DNA of 11,951 nt from JANNAT01 sp043766915 (GTDB lineage: Bacteria; Pseudomonadota; Alphaproteobacteria; Rhodobacterales; Rhodobacteraceae). The notes under the pieces were generated by a model that was not told the origin of the DNA, did not search any database, and was given only the letters and a program-made list of their open reading frames with translations. Made by a program: the position numbers and the translations under genes. Of this stretch, positions 1 to 6,698 are shown in pieces. Where the stretch lies: NCBI GenBank assembly GCA_043766915.1, contig JAYUHO010000228.1, positions 1 to 11,951 of the forward strand, given 5' to 3'. Numbering within the stretch: position 1 is the first letter of the stretch; the number at the start of each line of letters is the position of its first letter.

Positions 1-85
1 CCCGGTCAAGTGCCTGCACGGTATTCTGATCAGTTTTGTCATTTAACGATTTCGGGCGGCCACGGCTGCGAGGCTGGTCTGACAT
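1..85 (-). CDS. bhcR: BhcR, IclR-family regulator of the beta-hydroxyaspartate cycle (N-terminal fragment)
   Basis: Only the first 28 codons lie in the window; the gene runs off the left edge. The start is the ATG whose complement is at 83-85. The peptide begins MSDQPRSRGRPKSLNDKTDQ and continues NTVQALDR. A basic, Gly/Arg/Pro-rich tail followed by a 'QALDR' element is how IclR-type regulators of this group open, just before the winged helix-turn-helix. In Paracoccus denitrificans BhcR is an IclR-type regulator that controls the bhc genes and is encoded divergently from them; the same divergent arrangement is seen here (known family fact plus context). The effector- and DNA-binding domains cannot be judged, nor can the intactness of the rest. 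Identification rests on the short N-terminus and the neighbouring bhc genes. Confidence 0.75.
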   Translation of the reverse strand, partial: MSDQPRSRGRPKSLNDKTDQNTVQALDR

Positions 86-158
86 TTTTGAAGCCTTTCA
101 ACACATTTTAGCTTTGTGAAAAATCTTAGGGTGATGATTTATTTATAGAATATCACAC

Positions 159-175
159 TTTTCGATAGCTGAAAA
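159..175. repeat. Inverted repeat TTTTC-N7-GAAAA, possible operator half
   Basis: The arms are TTTTC (159-163) and GAAAA (171-175) with a 7-nt spacer. The element adjoins the stronger dyad at 176-194. IclR-type regulators bind short imperfect palindromes in divergent promoters, so it is a reasonable candidate for part of a BhcR site. That role is inferred from position only. Confidence 0.35.
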
Positions 176-194
176 ACAATTTCGAAAAAATTGT
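176..194. promoter_or_regulatory. Inverted repeat ACAATTT-N5-AAATTGT, candidate BhcR operator
   Basis: Perfect 7-bp arms (176-182 and 188-194) surround a 5-nt spacer in the bhcR-bhcB intergenic region. The dyad is 57 bp upstream of the bhcB ATG and about 90 bp from the bhcR ATG. Its position between divergent genes fits a regulator site. It is not followed by a T-run appropriate for a terminator. The link to BhcR is an inference. Confidence 0.45.
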
Positions 195-251
195 GACGAG
201 GGCGGCAAGGGCGTAAAAAGGATCAATGTGTGGCCAGCAGCGGGGACGACA

Positions 252-1220
252 ATGTACATACCAACCTAGGCAGATGTCGAAGCCGCCCATGCCCGGATTG
301 CCCCCTATATCCACCGCACCCCGGTGTTGACCTCCAGCTTTCTGAACGCACTGACCGGGGCCGAGCTGTTTTTCAAATGCGAGAATTTTCAAAAAGCCGC
401 GGCGTTCAAGGCGCGGGGGGCGTCAAATGCGGTGTTTGGCCTGACCGAGGCGCAAGCTGCCTTTGGCGTGGCCACCCATTCCAGCGGCAATCACGGACTA
501 TGCCTGTCTTATGCGGCGGGGCGGCGGGGGATGCCCTGCACCGTGGTGATGCCGCGAAACGCGCCGCAAGCCAAGAAAGACGCCGTGGCGGGGTACGGTG
601 GCAGCGTGGTGGAATGTGAGCCGTCGACCAGCAGCCGTGAGGCGGTGTTTGCCGAGGTGGTTGCAGGCACAGGGGCAGACTTCGTGCAGCCCTACAATGA
701 CCCGCAGGTGATCGCAGGCCAAGCCACCTGTTCGCGCGAATTGAACGAACAGGTGCCGGGGCTGGACGCAGTCATTGCGCCCATCGGCGGCGGTGGGATG
801 ATTTCAGGCACCTGCCTGACGCTGTCCACTATTGCCCCAAACGTGAAAATCTATGCCGCCGAACCCGAACAGGCCGACGACGCCTATCGCAGTTTCAAGG
901 CGGGCCATATCATCGCCGATGATGCGCCTGCGACGGTAGCCGACGGGTTGAAAGTGCCACTTAAGGAACTGACATGGTATTTTGTACACCGTCATGTCAC
1001 CGATATTCTGCGCACATCAGAACAAGAGATCATCGATGCGATGCGCCTGACTTTTGCGCGGATGAAGATTGTGATCGAGCCGTCTTGCGCCGTGTTGCTT
1101 GCAGCCATCCTGCGCAACCCGGATGTGTTTCGCGGGCGGCGGGTGGGCGTGATCATCACCGGCGGCAACGTCGATCTGGACAAACTGCCCTGGATGCAGG
1201 GCGAAAGGAAATCGCTATGA
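252..1220 (+). pseudogene. bhcB: erythro-beta-hydroxyaspartate dehydratase BhcB, interrupted by an amber codon at position 6
   Basis: This is a PLP-dependent fold-type II enzyme of the threonine dehydratase/serine racemase family, which turns (2R,3S)-beta-hydroxyaspartate into iminosuccinate in the beta-hydroxyaspartate cycle. The natural start is the ATG at 252, preceded by GGGGA. The reading frame gives MYIPT, then TAG at 267-269, then ADVEAAHARIAPYIHRTPVL and onward without a break for 322 positions. The residues on both sides of the stop read as ordinary family sequence, so the TAG most likely replaced a sense codon (a Tyr codon TAT/TAC would need one change). The PLP lysine is visible in AAFKARGA (about residue 53), and the phosphate-binding glycine loop in PIGGGGMIS. 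The only in-frame restart soon after the stop is a GTG at 324, which has no ribosome binding site and would drop 24 residues. The stop codon overlaps the bhcC start (ATGA), so coupled translation of bhcC could suffer. A sequencing error remains possible. Confidence 0.85.
267..269 (+). other. In-frame TAG (amber) codon 6 of bhcB
   Basis: TAG lies in the frame set by the ATG at 252, between ACC (Thr5) and GCA (Ala7). Family-like sequence continues directly after it. It is the only stop in the frame before the natural end at 1218-1220. Confidence 0.9.
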
Positions 1221-2380
1221 ACGCACCGGTAAACTTTGCCGCCTATGATGTTGGCTATGATATTCCCGCCAAGCCCGGCATGAACGAGGCTGATATCCAG
1301 ACGCCGTGCCTGATCCTTGACCTCGACGCATTAGAGCGGAATATCAAGAAGATGGGCGACTATGCCAAGGCGCACGGCATGCGGCACCGGGTGCATGGCA
1401 AGATGCATAAATCGGTCGATGTGGCGCTGTTGCAGGAACGGCTTGGCGGGTCGGTAGGGGTGTGCTGCCAGAAAGTGTCTGAAGCCGAGGTGTTCGCGCG
1501 TGGCGGGATCAAGGACGTGCTGATATCGAACCAAGTGCGTGATTTGGTCAAGATTGACCGTCTGGCACGGATGCCGAAACGGGGTGCGCGGGTGATTTGC
1601 TGCGTCGATGATCTGGTTAATGTCGCCGATCTGTCGGCCGCCGCAATGCGGCATGGCACGCAAATCGAATGTCTGGTTGAAATTGATTGCGGTGCCGGGC
1701 GCTGCGGCGTGAATACCACCGCCGCCGTGCTGGCGCTGGCGCAGGCGATTGATAGCGCGGCGGGCCTGAGGTTTGCAGGCCTTCAGGCCTATCAGGGGGC
1801 CATGCAACATATGGACAAATATGAAGATCGCAAAGCCAAGATCGAACTGGCGGTGGCGATGGTCAAGGATGCCGTGGATACGCTGGCAGGGGTCGGGATT
1901 GGCTGCGATATCGTCGGCGGCGGCGGCACCGGCAGCTATTACTTTGAGGCGGCCTCGGGCGTTTATAACGAGCTGCAATGCGGATCCTACGCCTTTATGG
2001 ACGCCGATTATGGCCGGATACTGGATCAGAACGGCCAGCGGATTGATCAGGGCGAATGGGAGAACGCGCTGTTCATCCTGACCTCGGTGATGAGCCATAC
2101 CAAGACTGACAAGGCGATTGTTGATGCGGGTCTAAAGGTGCAATCGGTGGATTCGGGGTTACCCGTGATTTACGGCCGCACGGATGTGAAATATCTGAAA
2201 TGTTCCGATGAGCATGGCGTGGTGGAAGATCTGGGCGGGGTTTTGAAGATCAATGACAAGCTGCGGCTGGTGCCGGGGCACTGTGATCCCACCTGTAACG
2301 TGCATGATTGGTACGTGGGCGTGCGTGGCGGCAAGGTTGAAGTGGTTTGGCCCGTGTCGGCACGCGGCAAGGCGTATTGA
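1217..2380 (+). CDS. bhcC: beta-hydroxyaspartate aldolase BhcC (D-threonine aldolase family)
   Basis: This 387-residue PLP enzyme of alanine-racemase fold type III condenses glyoxylate with glycine to beta-hydroxyaspartate in the glyoxylate-assimilating cycle. The start ATG at 1217 overlaps the bhcB stop as ATGA. Upstream GAAAGGAA supplies a ribosome binding site, and the peptide MNAPVNFAAY fits the family. The N-terminal barrel holds the PLP lysine in RVHGKMHKS (Lys62). The C-terminal domain has the metal-binding PGHCDPTCN motif (His355, Asp357) typical of D-threonine aldolase-like enzymes. The length is normal and no lesion is seen, unlike both flanking bhc genes. A more general D-threonine aldolase or D-serine dehydratase name would also be given by automated annotation; the bhc neighbours decide the call. 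With BhcB and BhcD broken its product would have no obvious route onwards from this cluster. Confidence 0.9.
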   Translation: MNAPVNFAAYDVGYDIPAKPGMNEADIQTPCLILDLDALERNIKKMGDYAKAHGMRHRVHGKMHKSVDVALLQERLGGSVGVCCQKVSEAEVFARGGIKDVLISNQVRDLVKIDRLARMPKRGARVICCVDDLVNVADLSAAAMRHGTQIECLVEIDCGAGRCGVNTTAAVLALAQAIDSAAGLRFAGLQAYQGAMQHMDKYEDRKAKIELAVAMVKDAVDTLAGVGIGCDIVGGGGTGSYYFEAASGVYNELQCGSYAFMDADYGRILDQNGQRIDQGEWENALFILTSVMSHTKTDKAIVDAGLKVQSVDSGLPVIYGRTDVKYLKCSDEHGVVEDLGGVLKINDKLRLVPGHCDPTCNVHDWYVGVRGGKVEVVWPVSARGKAY

Positions 2381-2446
2381 AATAACCCGGCCTAAGATGG
2401 GCAATATTGCCTATCCTACAGACTGCAACCTGCGACGGAGCTTGCC

Positions 2447-3404
2447 ATGCTGATTATTCCCGAAGCTTTGATCGCTGAATTGGTCACGCCTGCCGACGCT
2501 TTCACAGCCATAGAAGCGTGTTTTGCGGCGATGGCGCGGGGCGATGGCGCGGGGCGATGCTACTAACTTTCCTGTCATGCGTGAAGCTTTGGGCGAGGGG
2601 CGGCACTGTGGCTTTAAGTCGGGGCTTGATCGCGCGGGTGGTCAGTTGGGCGTCAAGGCAGGTGGGTATTTTCCGGGCAACGCGGCGCGAGGCCTGACCA
2701 ATCATCAGTCGTCCGTCTTTCTGTTCGATCTCCAAACCGGGCGGCCGGTTGCCATGGTGGGCGGTAATCTGTTGACCGCGCTCCGCACGGCGGCAGCGGC
2801 GGCGATTTCGATTGACCGGCTGGCGCGCGCAGATGCGCGGGTGTTGGGCATGCTGGGGGCGGGTCATCAAGCCGTGTTCCAGTTGCGCGCGGCGGCACGG
2901 GCGCGGCAGTTTGAACGCGTGGTCGGCTGGAACCGCCATCACGAAAAATTGGCCAAACTGGCGGCGGCTGCGGCGAAGCTGGGATTGCCGTTTGAGACGG
3001 TTTCACTAACGCAGTTGGGCGCACAGGCGGATGTGATCGTCACGATAACCGCGTCACCTGCAGCGTCGCTGATGAGTGCGCATGTTCGCCCGGGCACCCA
3101 TCTTGCGTGCATGGGCACCGATACTGTTGGCAAGCAAGAGGTAGAGCCTGCCCTGTTGGCCCGTGCCGTTGTGTTCACCGACGACGTGGCGCAGTCGGTG
3201 ACAATTGGCGAGGCGCAACATGCGGTGGCCGCGGGATTGCTAACGCGGGATGCGGTCTGTCGCTTGGGGGCTGTGATCATCGGGCGGCATCCGGGGCGGA
3301 CATCGGCGGGTCAGATCACGCTCTTTGATGGCACAGGCGTGGGGCTGCAGGATTTGGCCGTGGCCGCAATTACCGTGGCCCGCGCGCGCTGGGATTGGGG
3401 ATAG
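2447..3404 (+). pseudogene. bhcD: Iminosuccinate reductase BhcD (ornithine cyclodeaminase family), frameshifted by a 13-bp tandem duplication
   Basis: BhcD reduces iminosuccinate to aspartate with NAD(P)H and belongs to the ornithine cyclodeaminase/mu-crystallin family. The start is ATG 2447 with GGAG six bases upstream, giving MLIIPEALIAELVTPADAFT and so on. A 13-bp unit is repeated at 2527-2559, so this frame ends at TAA 2564-2566 after 39 residues. The rest of the protein continues in another frame from about 2544 to the TGA at 3402-3404. Removing one copy restores a continuous 314-residue protein of normal family length. It shows GVKAGGYFPGN (lysine about 66), LLTALRTAA (arginine about 109) and the Rossmann loop LGAGHQA (about 132-138). 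An ATG at 2544 in the second frame could in principle allow reinitiation of a protein lacking about 28 residues. The lesion is visible directly; a sequencing or assembly error is the alternative. Confidence 0.87.
2527..2559. repeat. 13-bp tandem duplication (2.5 copies) inside bhcD
   Basis: The sequence has exact period 13 from 2527 to 2559, unit GGCGATGGCGCGG. With one copy removed, the frame reads AAMARGDATNFPV without interruption. Because 13 is not a multiple of three, the extra copy shifts the frame. The short G-rich unit is a plausible replication-slippage product. Confidence 0.92.
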
Positions 3405-3598
3405 AGGTGGCGGTTTAGGGACGGCTGAGAACAGGCAGAAAGAAAAGTGCTGCCTTCTGGCCTGCAACCTTCGGCTTTTCTTGCAAGACTTTTCGGGCAT
3501 CAAATCGGGCCAGAAAATTTGCACTTGTCAGCCAAGGGCGGGGCAGGCTTTTCCAGCGGGCCTTATCGCGAGCTTGAAATCGCCCGACCCCAAAATTA
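3405..3598. other. Spacer between bhcD and the converging exopolysaccharide genes
   Basis: No gene with a plausible ribosome binding site is seen here on either strand. The spacer holds a weak inverted repeat (3440-3482) and leads into the strong terminator at 3599-3627. An apparent minus-strand ORF crossing the terminator was dismissed. Confidence 0.6.
3440..3482. repeat. Inverted repeat AAGAAAAG / CTTTTCTT
   Basis: Perfect 8-bp arms at 3440-3447 and 3475-3482 are separated by 27 nt, just after the bhcD stop. The arm is weak (mostly A:T). It may be a leaky termination or RNA-end structure for the bhc transcript, or chance. Confidence 0.3.
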
Positions 3599-3627
3599 AA
3601 AACGCCCGCGAGAAACGCGGGCGTTTT
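3599..3627. terminator. Bidirectional intrinsic terminator
   Basis: The stem CGCCCGCG (3603-3610) pairs with CGCGGGCG (3616-3623) around an AGAAA loop. It is flanked by AAAA on the left and TTTT on the right, which extend the pairing. Read rightwards it is followed by TTTTCTT, and read leftwards by TTTTTAATTTTG. It lies between convergent units and can end both. It is only 28 bp beyond the stop of the small minus-strand gene, so that is its main client. Confidence 0.92.
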
Positions 3628-3654
3628 CTTATTCAACGATATCGCAGAACCGAA

Positions 3655-3876
3655 TTATTCGGCTTCAGTTGTGCCGCCGGTGCCGCCACCAGCAACAGCT
3701 GCGATGGTCAAGCCAAGCAGCAGCAGAATCAGCAGGCCGCCGTTGCTGCTGCTGGTAGGACCAACTGCAACCATTGGCTCTTCTTCAACGATGGGGGCAG
3801 CCATGCCACCAGCGACTGCGTTTGTAGCGAAAAGCGCTGCGGACGCAGCCACGAGGAAGGAAGAGATTTTTTTCAT
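3655..3876 (-). CDS. Small secreted or membrane protein, YjbE/GfcA-like in design
   Basis: The 73-residue product starts at the ATG whose complement is 3874-3876. On the minus strand this ATG is preceded by CGGAGTC nine bases away; an upstream in-frame start is less good. MKKISSFLVAASAALFATNA then VAGG is a signal peptide with likely cleavage after AVA. An acidic-proline patch (PIVEEEP) follows, then a Ser/Asn linker, one very hydrophobic stretch (GGLLILLLLGLTIAAVAGG, residues 46-64) and a Gly/Thr-rich tail ending TEAE. In E. coli the yjbEFGH and gfcABCDE operons also contain a small signal-peptide protein with a Gly/Thr-rich end (YjbE, GfcA). Here the gene is last in a unit with YjbF- and YjbH-like genes, so the analogy is positional and compositional, not a demonstrated homology. 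Similar short proteins are often left as hypothetical. Confidence 0.75.
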   Translation of the reverse strand: MKKISSFLVAASAALFATNAVAGGMAAPIVEEEPMVAVGPTSSSNGGLLILLLLGLTIAAVAGGGTGGTTEAE

Positions 3877-3957
3877 GTCAAAAGACTCCGATTTGAAGAC
3901 AGGCTGGATCAATCTTACACGGTGGCAACCCAAAAGAAAAGCCTTAGGCGATGCGTC

Positions 3958-4584
3958 TTAGCCGTTGGCTGTGTCAAAAATAGCATACCCTACGCCCGAG
4001 GATATCCATTGTTTTGACCTGACGATGCTGTTTGCAGAATCTATCCAAAACACGTTCGTGATCCGGCCCGCATCGCTTTCGCAGGTTTCCAGCAGTTGAT
4101 AGGTAACATCGGGTCCGGTGCGGTCTGTTACCGGCGTCACAACACAAGAATATTCGCGCCTGACAGAGGTGTCCAAACCGTCAAGATAGGTATTTTTGCG
4201 GCTGTGAACGGGATTTGCGTCAAGCAGGTCTGCCACAGAAGGCACATCGGCTGACATCAGATCCATGCCAAATCCCCGCGTTGAAATCAAAAATCCATTG
4301 CGCAACGCCACCTGTGCGCCATCACCGGACGACCAGAGCGTGACGTCGCCTTTGGTTGCAAGGCTTTGAATTGGAAACTTTATTTTGGCCGATACCAAAG
4401 TCATCGTGATTTGATCGCTGTCTTTTGCCGGTTTGGCCACGACGGGCGCTGTCCCGCCGCCCACCCGCGACAACGCCGCCTTGGCCAGTGGCACCGCGGC
4501 CTTGGCAAGTGGCATCGCCGAACAGGCCGAGAGCAAAACTGCCAGTGGGGCAAACCAAAACAAAATCGACGGAAGGCGCGTCAT
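3958..4584 (-). CDS. yjbF: YjbF/GfcB-family outer-membrane lipoprotein of exopolysaccharide assembly
   Basis: The 208-residue product starts at the ATG at 4584. It overlaps the stop codon of the upstream barrel gene as ATGA and has GGGGAAGG upstream; a start six codons earlier lacks a ribosome binding site. MTRLPSILFWFAPLAVLLSAC is a lipoprotein signal peptide with lipobox LSAC, lipidated Cys21. Directly after it come two copies of a PLAKAA segment encoded by a 21-bp tandem repeat. The mature part (ITMTLVSAKIKFPIQSLATK, an RNGFLISTRGFGMDLM motif and RREYSCVVTP) matches the group-4-capsule lipoprotein pattern of YjbF/GfcB. The RG-G-DLM segment is the most recognisable. In E. coli yjbF and yjbH belong to one exopolysaccharide operon. 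The overlap with yjbH indicates coupled translation and partner proteins in the same envelope complex. Confidence 0.82.
   Translation of the reverse strand: MTRLPSILFWFAPLAVLLSACSAMPLAKAAVPLAKAALSRVGGGTAPVVAKPAKDSDQITMTLVSAKIKFPIQSLATKGDVTLWSSGDGAQVALRNGFLISTRGFGMDLMSADVPSVADLLDANPVHSRKNTYLDGLDTSVRREYSCVVTPVTDRTGPDVTYQLLETCESDAGRITNVFWIDSANSIVRSKQWISSGVGYAIFDTANG
4475..4516. repeat. 21-bp tandem repeat coding PLAKAA-V/L twice
   Basis: Units 4475-4495 and 4496-4516 agree at 18 of 21 positions and encode the two PLAKAA heptads right after the lipidated cysteine of the YjbF-like protein. The repeat keeps the frame and lengthens the linker between lipid anchor and domain. Confidence 0.8.
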
Positions 4585-6698
4585 TTCCAGAACCTTCCCC
4601 ATTTGTCGTCAAGCTCTTTGGCATGATATTCGCGCACTGTGTCGTAAAGGCGGTCATCAATATCCAACCGCGCGCCGCCATCCCGCAGAATTGGCCGGAT
4701 GGTGGTTTTATAGGTTTTGCGCGTTTGTTTGCCTAATGCCCAAGCGAAGGGGATCTCAATCTTTATTCCTTTGTCGAAGGAACCTTCACCAAAGTCATCA
4801 AATGGCACATCGGTTAACGTGGCAAAGGCGCCAACTTTCCAGCCATTGGCGAATTCACGATCCAGCGACAGTGTTGCGCCAAAATCACCCGCCAAGTAGC
4901 GGCCGACGTCTAATTGCGCCTGAAAACCGTTCGCTAAGGCGTAATATCCAGACACATGGCCCGTCACGACGCTGTAATCCTTGAACCCCAGCAGTTGATC
5001 GAAATCGCGCTGCTTGACGTAATTCACTTCAACGCCCAGCGCATAGGGCTTGTCGACCTGTTTCCACAGCAGTTCTGCCGAAACACCGCCGTACATCCGT
5101 TCCAGATATCCCACCGTCACCCGGCTATAAAGATCGGGGGAAGGTTTAGCATACCACGCGAGTGTCAGTTTTTCGAGTGCCGGGTCGCCTTCCCGGTCAT
5201 AGATATTCGAATCACTTCGCACATGCGGTAAAATCGAATTTGAAACGCGGGTAGACTGATCAAGGTTGCCGCTGATTTTTTTGGTCATCGACCCCGATAT
5301 AACCAGTCCCGGCGCAATATCATAACGCGCGGTGGCGCGCACACCAACGTCGATCCGGAGCGGATTGTCGGGATCAAAAAGGGCGGTGCGCACGAATGGC
5401 GCTATGCCCCAATCAAACTTGGGATATACACCTTTGCCCATCACTGCGCCACCCGGCTGTTGCCCCGGCAGGGCCAGGATTTGGGTGCGCGCCAGCAGCG
5501 CCGCGTCTTGGTCTGGCGCAAACTCCAACGCTTCCAGATCAGACCGCCGCAGCACCACTTTTGACAAAGGCAGGCCATTGGCGACCGGCACGATTTCAAA
5601 CGTCTCAACCGACGCTGGCAGAACAGATGCCATTGCGCGCGATGCCCGGCCAATGGCCTGGGGGCCGCTGTCGATGCGGGTATTGCGAATGCGCAATTGT
5701 GCGCTGTTGTTCGTTACAGCAAAGGATTCAATCTCGATGCCGTCAGCCGCCAGCACCTTTTGCAGCTTGTCACGCAGTCGGGTCGCCGAGCCAGCCTGAA
5801 ACACGCTGTCTGCAGACCATCCCGCACTGCCGGGCCGGTTTTTGATCGGCAAGGGCCCCGCCCCCAACTGCCCGCCCGAGGGGCTGCGTTTGGGGTCCAG
5901 AATGATCTGGACTGAAAACCCTACTTGCGATCCGTAAAGCGAGTACAGACCCACCCGCAGCACATCCATGGCCTGATATTCAATGCCATAGTTGAACGGG
6001 CTGTTGCGCTCAAAGGTTTTGCGATAACCGGCCTCGTTTGCATAAACATCCGAAGAATACTCTGCCTTAAACCCGACACGCTTCGTGATCTGCCATTCGA
6101 CACCGGCAAAGGGCGCCATATCCCCCTTAAACCACTCCCCCAGCCGCGGCCGTCCCCCCAAACCAACGTCTGCCACCGGTCTGGGCCCAAATGGCGCGCC
6201 GATAGAGCCGTAGCTGCCAAAGCGACCCCAGCCCAAACCACCCGATACCTTGATAGTTTGGCCGACAGATTTTGTGGCAACGATGTACTCACCGGCCATC
6301 AATCCGGTGCCGATGATATCCTGAATGCCGATGCTGACCGAAGGCAGATAGTCGGTTTCCTTCAGCACCTGATACCGAAGATCGAAGCTGCGGTCCAAAT
6401 TTGTCGCCAGCGGCGATGGGATCACATCATCCCAATTGCGAAACGACGTATACCGAAAACTGCCAGACAGGCGCGGGGTGATCTGAAACGTCAGCGTGGT
6501 GCGGCCAATCGGACCAAAGACCGATTTCGTCACGGCCAACGATCCATCGGGCTGAGTCTCACCGCTTGGCATATCGATCAGACCGGTTACCCCCGAAAAC
6601 GCCAAGGTCGGCTTCATTTCCGCAAAGGCTGCAGGTGCTGCGGCGCAGGCCAGAACTATCGCAGTGGTGGCGCAAAACTTGGTCAGTCTAGCCGTCAT
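4581..6698 (-). CDS. yjbH: YjbH/GfcD-family outer-membrane beta-barrel protein, exopolysaccharide export
   Basis: The 705-residue product starts at the ATG whose complement is 6696-6698, with GGATAAGG upstream; a TTG six codons earlier is a poorer choice. MTARLTKFCATTAIVLACAA to PAAFA is a signal peptide, cleaved about residue 26. FSGVTGLIDMPSGETQPDGS (about 35-54) is the typical YjbH opening. Residues about 30-270 are amphipathic beta strands with GLGWGRFG and AEYSSDVY motifs. Residues about 300-400 form a charged alpha/beta periplasmic segment. Residues about 425-690 are again strand-rich and rich in Gly/Tyr, suggesting a second barrel, and the C-terminus ends GRFWK. Length matches E. coli YjbH (about 700). 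The family is tied to extracellular polysaccharide and group-4 capsule export; a pore role is inferred. The stop overlaps the lipoprotein start. A 203-bp gap separates it from the dehydratase upstream, so a promoter of its own is possible. Confidence 0.86.
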   Translation of the reverse strand: MTARLTKFCATTAIVLACAAAPAAFAEMKPTLAFSGVTGLIDMPSGETQPDGSLAVTKSVFGPIGRTTLTFQITPRLSGSFRYTSFRNWDDVIPSPLATNLDRSFDLRYQVLKETDYLPSVSIGIQDIIGTGLMAGEYIVATKSVGQTIKVSGGLGWGRFGSYGSIGAPFGPRPVADVGLGGRPRLGEWFKGDMAPFAGVEWQITKRVGFKAEYSSDVYANEAGYRKTFERNSPFNYGIEYQAMDVLRVGLYSLYGSQVGFSVQIILDPKRSPSGGQLGAGPLPIKNRPGSAGWSADSVFQAGSATRLRDKLQKVLAADGIEIESFAVTNNSAQLRIRNTRIDSGPQAIGRASRAMASVLPASVETFEIVPVANGLPLSKVVLRRSDLEALEFAPDQDAALLARTQILALPGQQPGGAVMGKGVYPKFDWGIAPFVRTALFDPDNPLRIDVGVRATARYDIAPGLVISGSMTKKISGNLDQSTRVSNSILPHVRSDSNIYDREGDPALEKLTLAWYAKPSPDLYSRVTVGYLERMYGGVSAELLWKQVDKPYALGVEVNYVKQRDFDQLLGFKDYSVVTGHVSGYYALANGFQAQLDVGRYLAGDFGATLSLDREFANGWKVGAFATLTDVPFDDFGEGSFDKGIKIEIPFAWALGKQTRKTYKTTIRPILRDGGARLDIDDRLYDTVREYHAKELDDKWGRFWK

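Larger units (their letters stand above)
86..251. promoter_or_regulatory. bhcR-bhcB divergent intergenic region
   Basis: This 166-bp spacer between the divergent starts is AT-rich up to about 195 and then turns GC-rich. It must hold the promoters of bhcR and of the bhcB-C-D unit. In the usual cluster bhcA begins here, so the arrangement is shortened. A short in-frame tail ending in TAA at 214-216 (coding VTRAARA) lies at the start of the GC-rich part. It could be a remnant of a deleted gene end, but it is too short to identify. The bhcB ribosome binding site is the GGGGA just upstream of the ATG at 252. No convincing -35/-10 pair with normal spacing was found. Confidence 0.55.

Noticed and set aside
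267..269. TAG as a recoded codon (pyrrolysine or suppressor)
   Set aside because: Nothing in the window suggests recoding machinery, no other gene here shows in-frame TAG, and the position near the N-terminus is not an active-site location. A nonsense mutation is simpler.
974..1216. In-frame upstream extension of bhcC
   Set aside because: It would overlap bhcB by over 240 bp and add Cys/His/Arg-rich sequence unlike the family. ATG 1217 with ATGA overlap and ribosome binding site is the better start.
1331..2098. Long minus-strand open frame opposite bhcC
   Set aside because: It is the antisense shadow of a well-supported gene. The composition is His/Arg/Ala-rich without any recognisable motif, and no ribosome binding site is present.
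3415..3636. Minus-strand 73-codon open frame across the terminator
   Set aside because: It begins at the distal side of the strong intrinsic terminator and reads through its stem. No ribosome binding site or family features.
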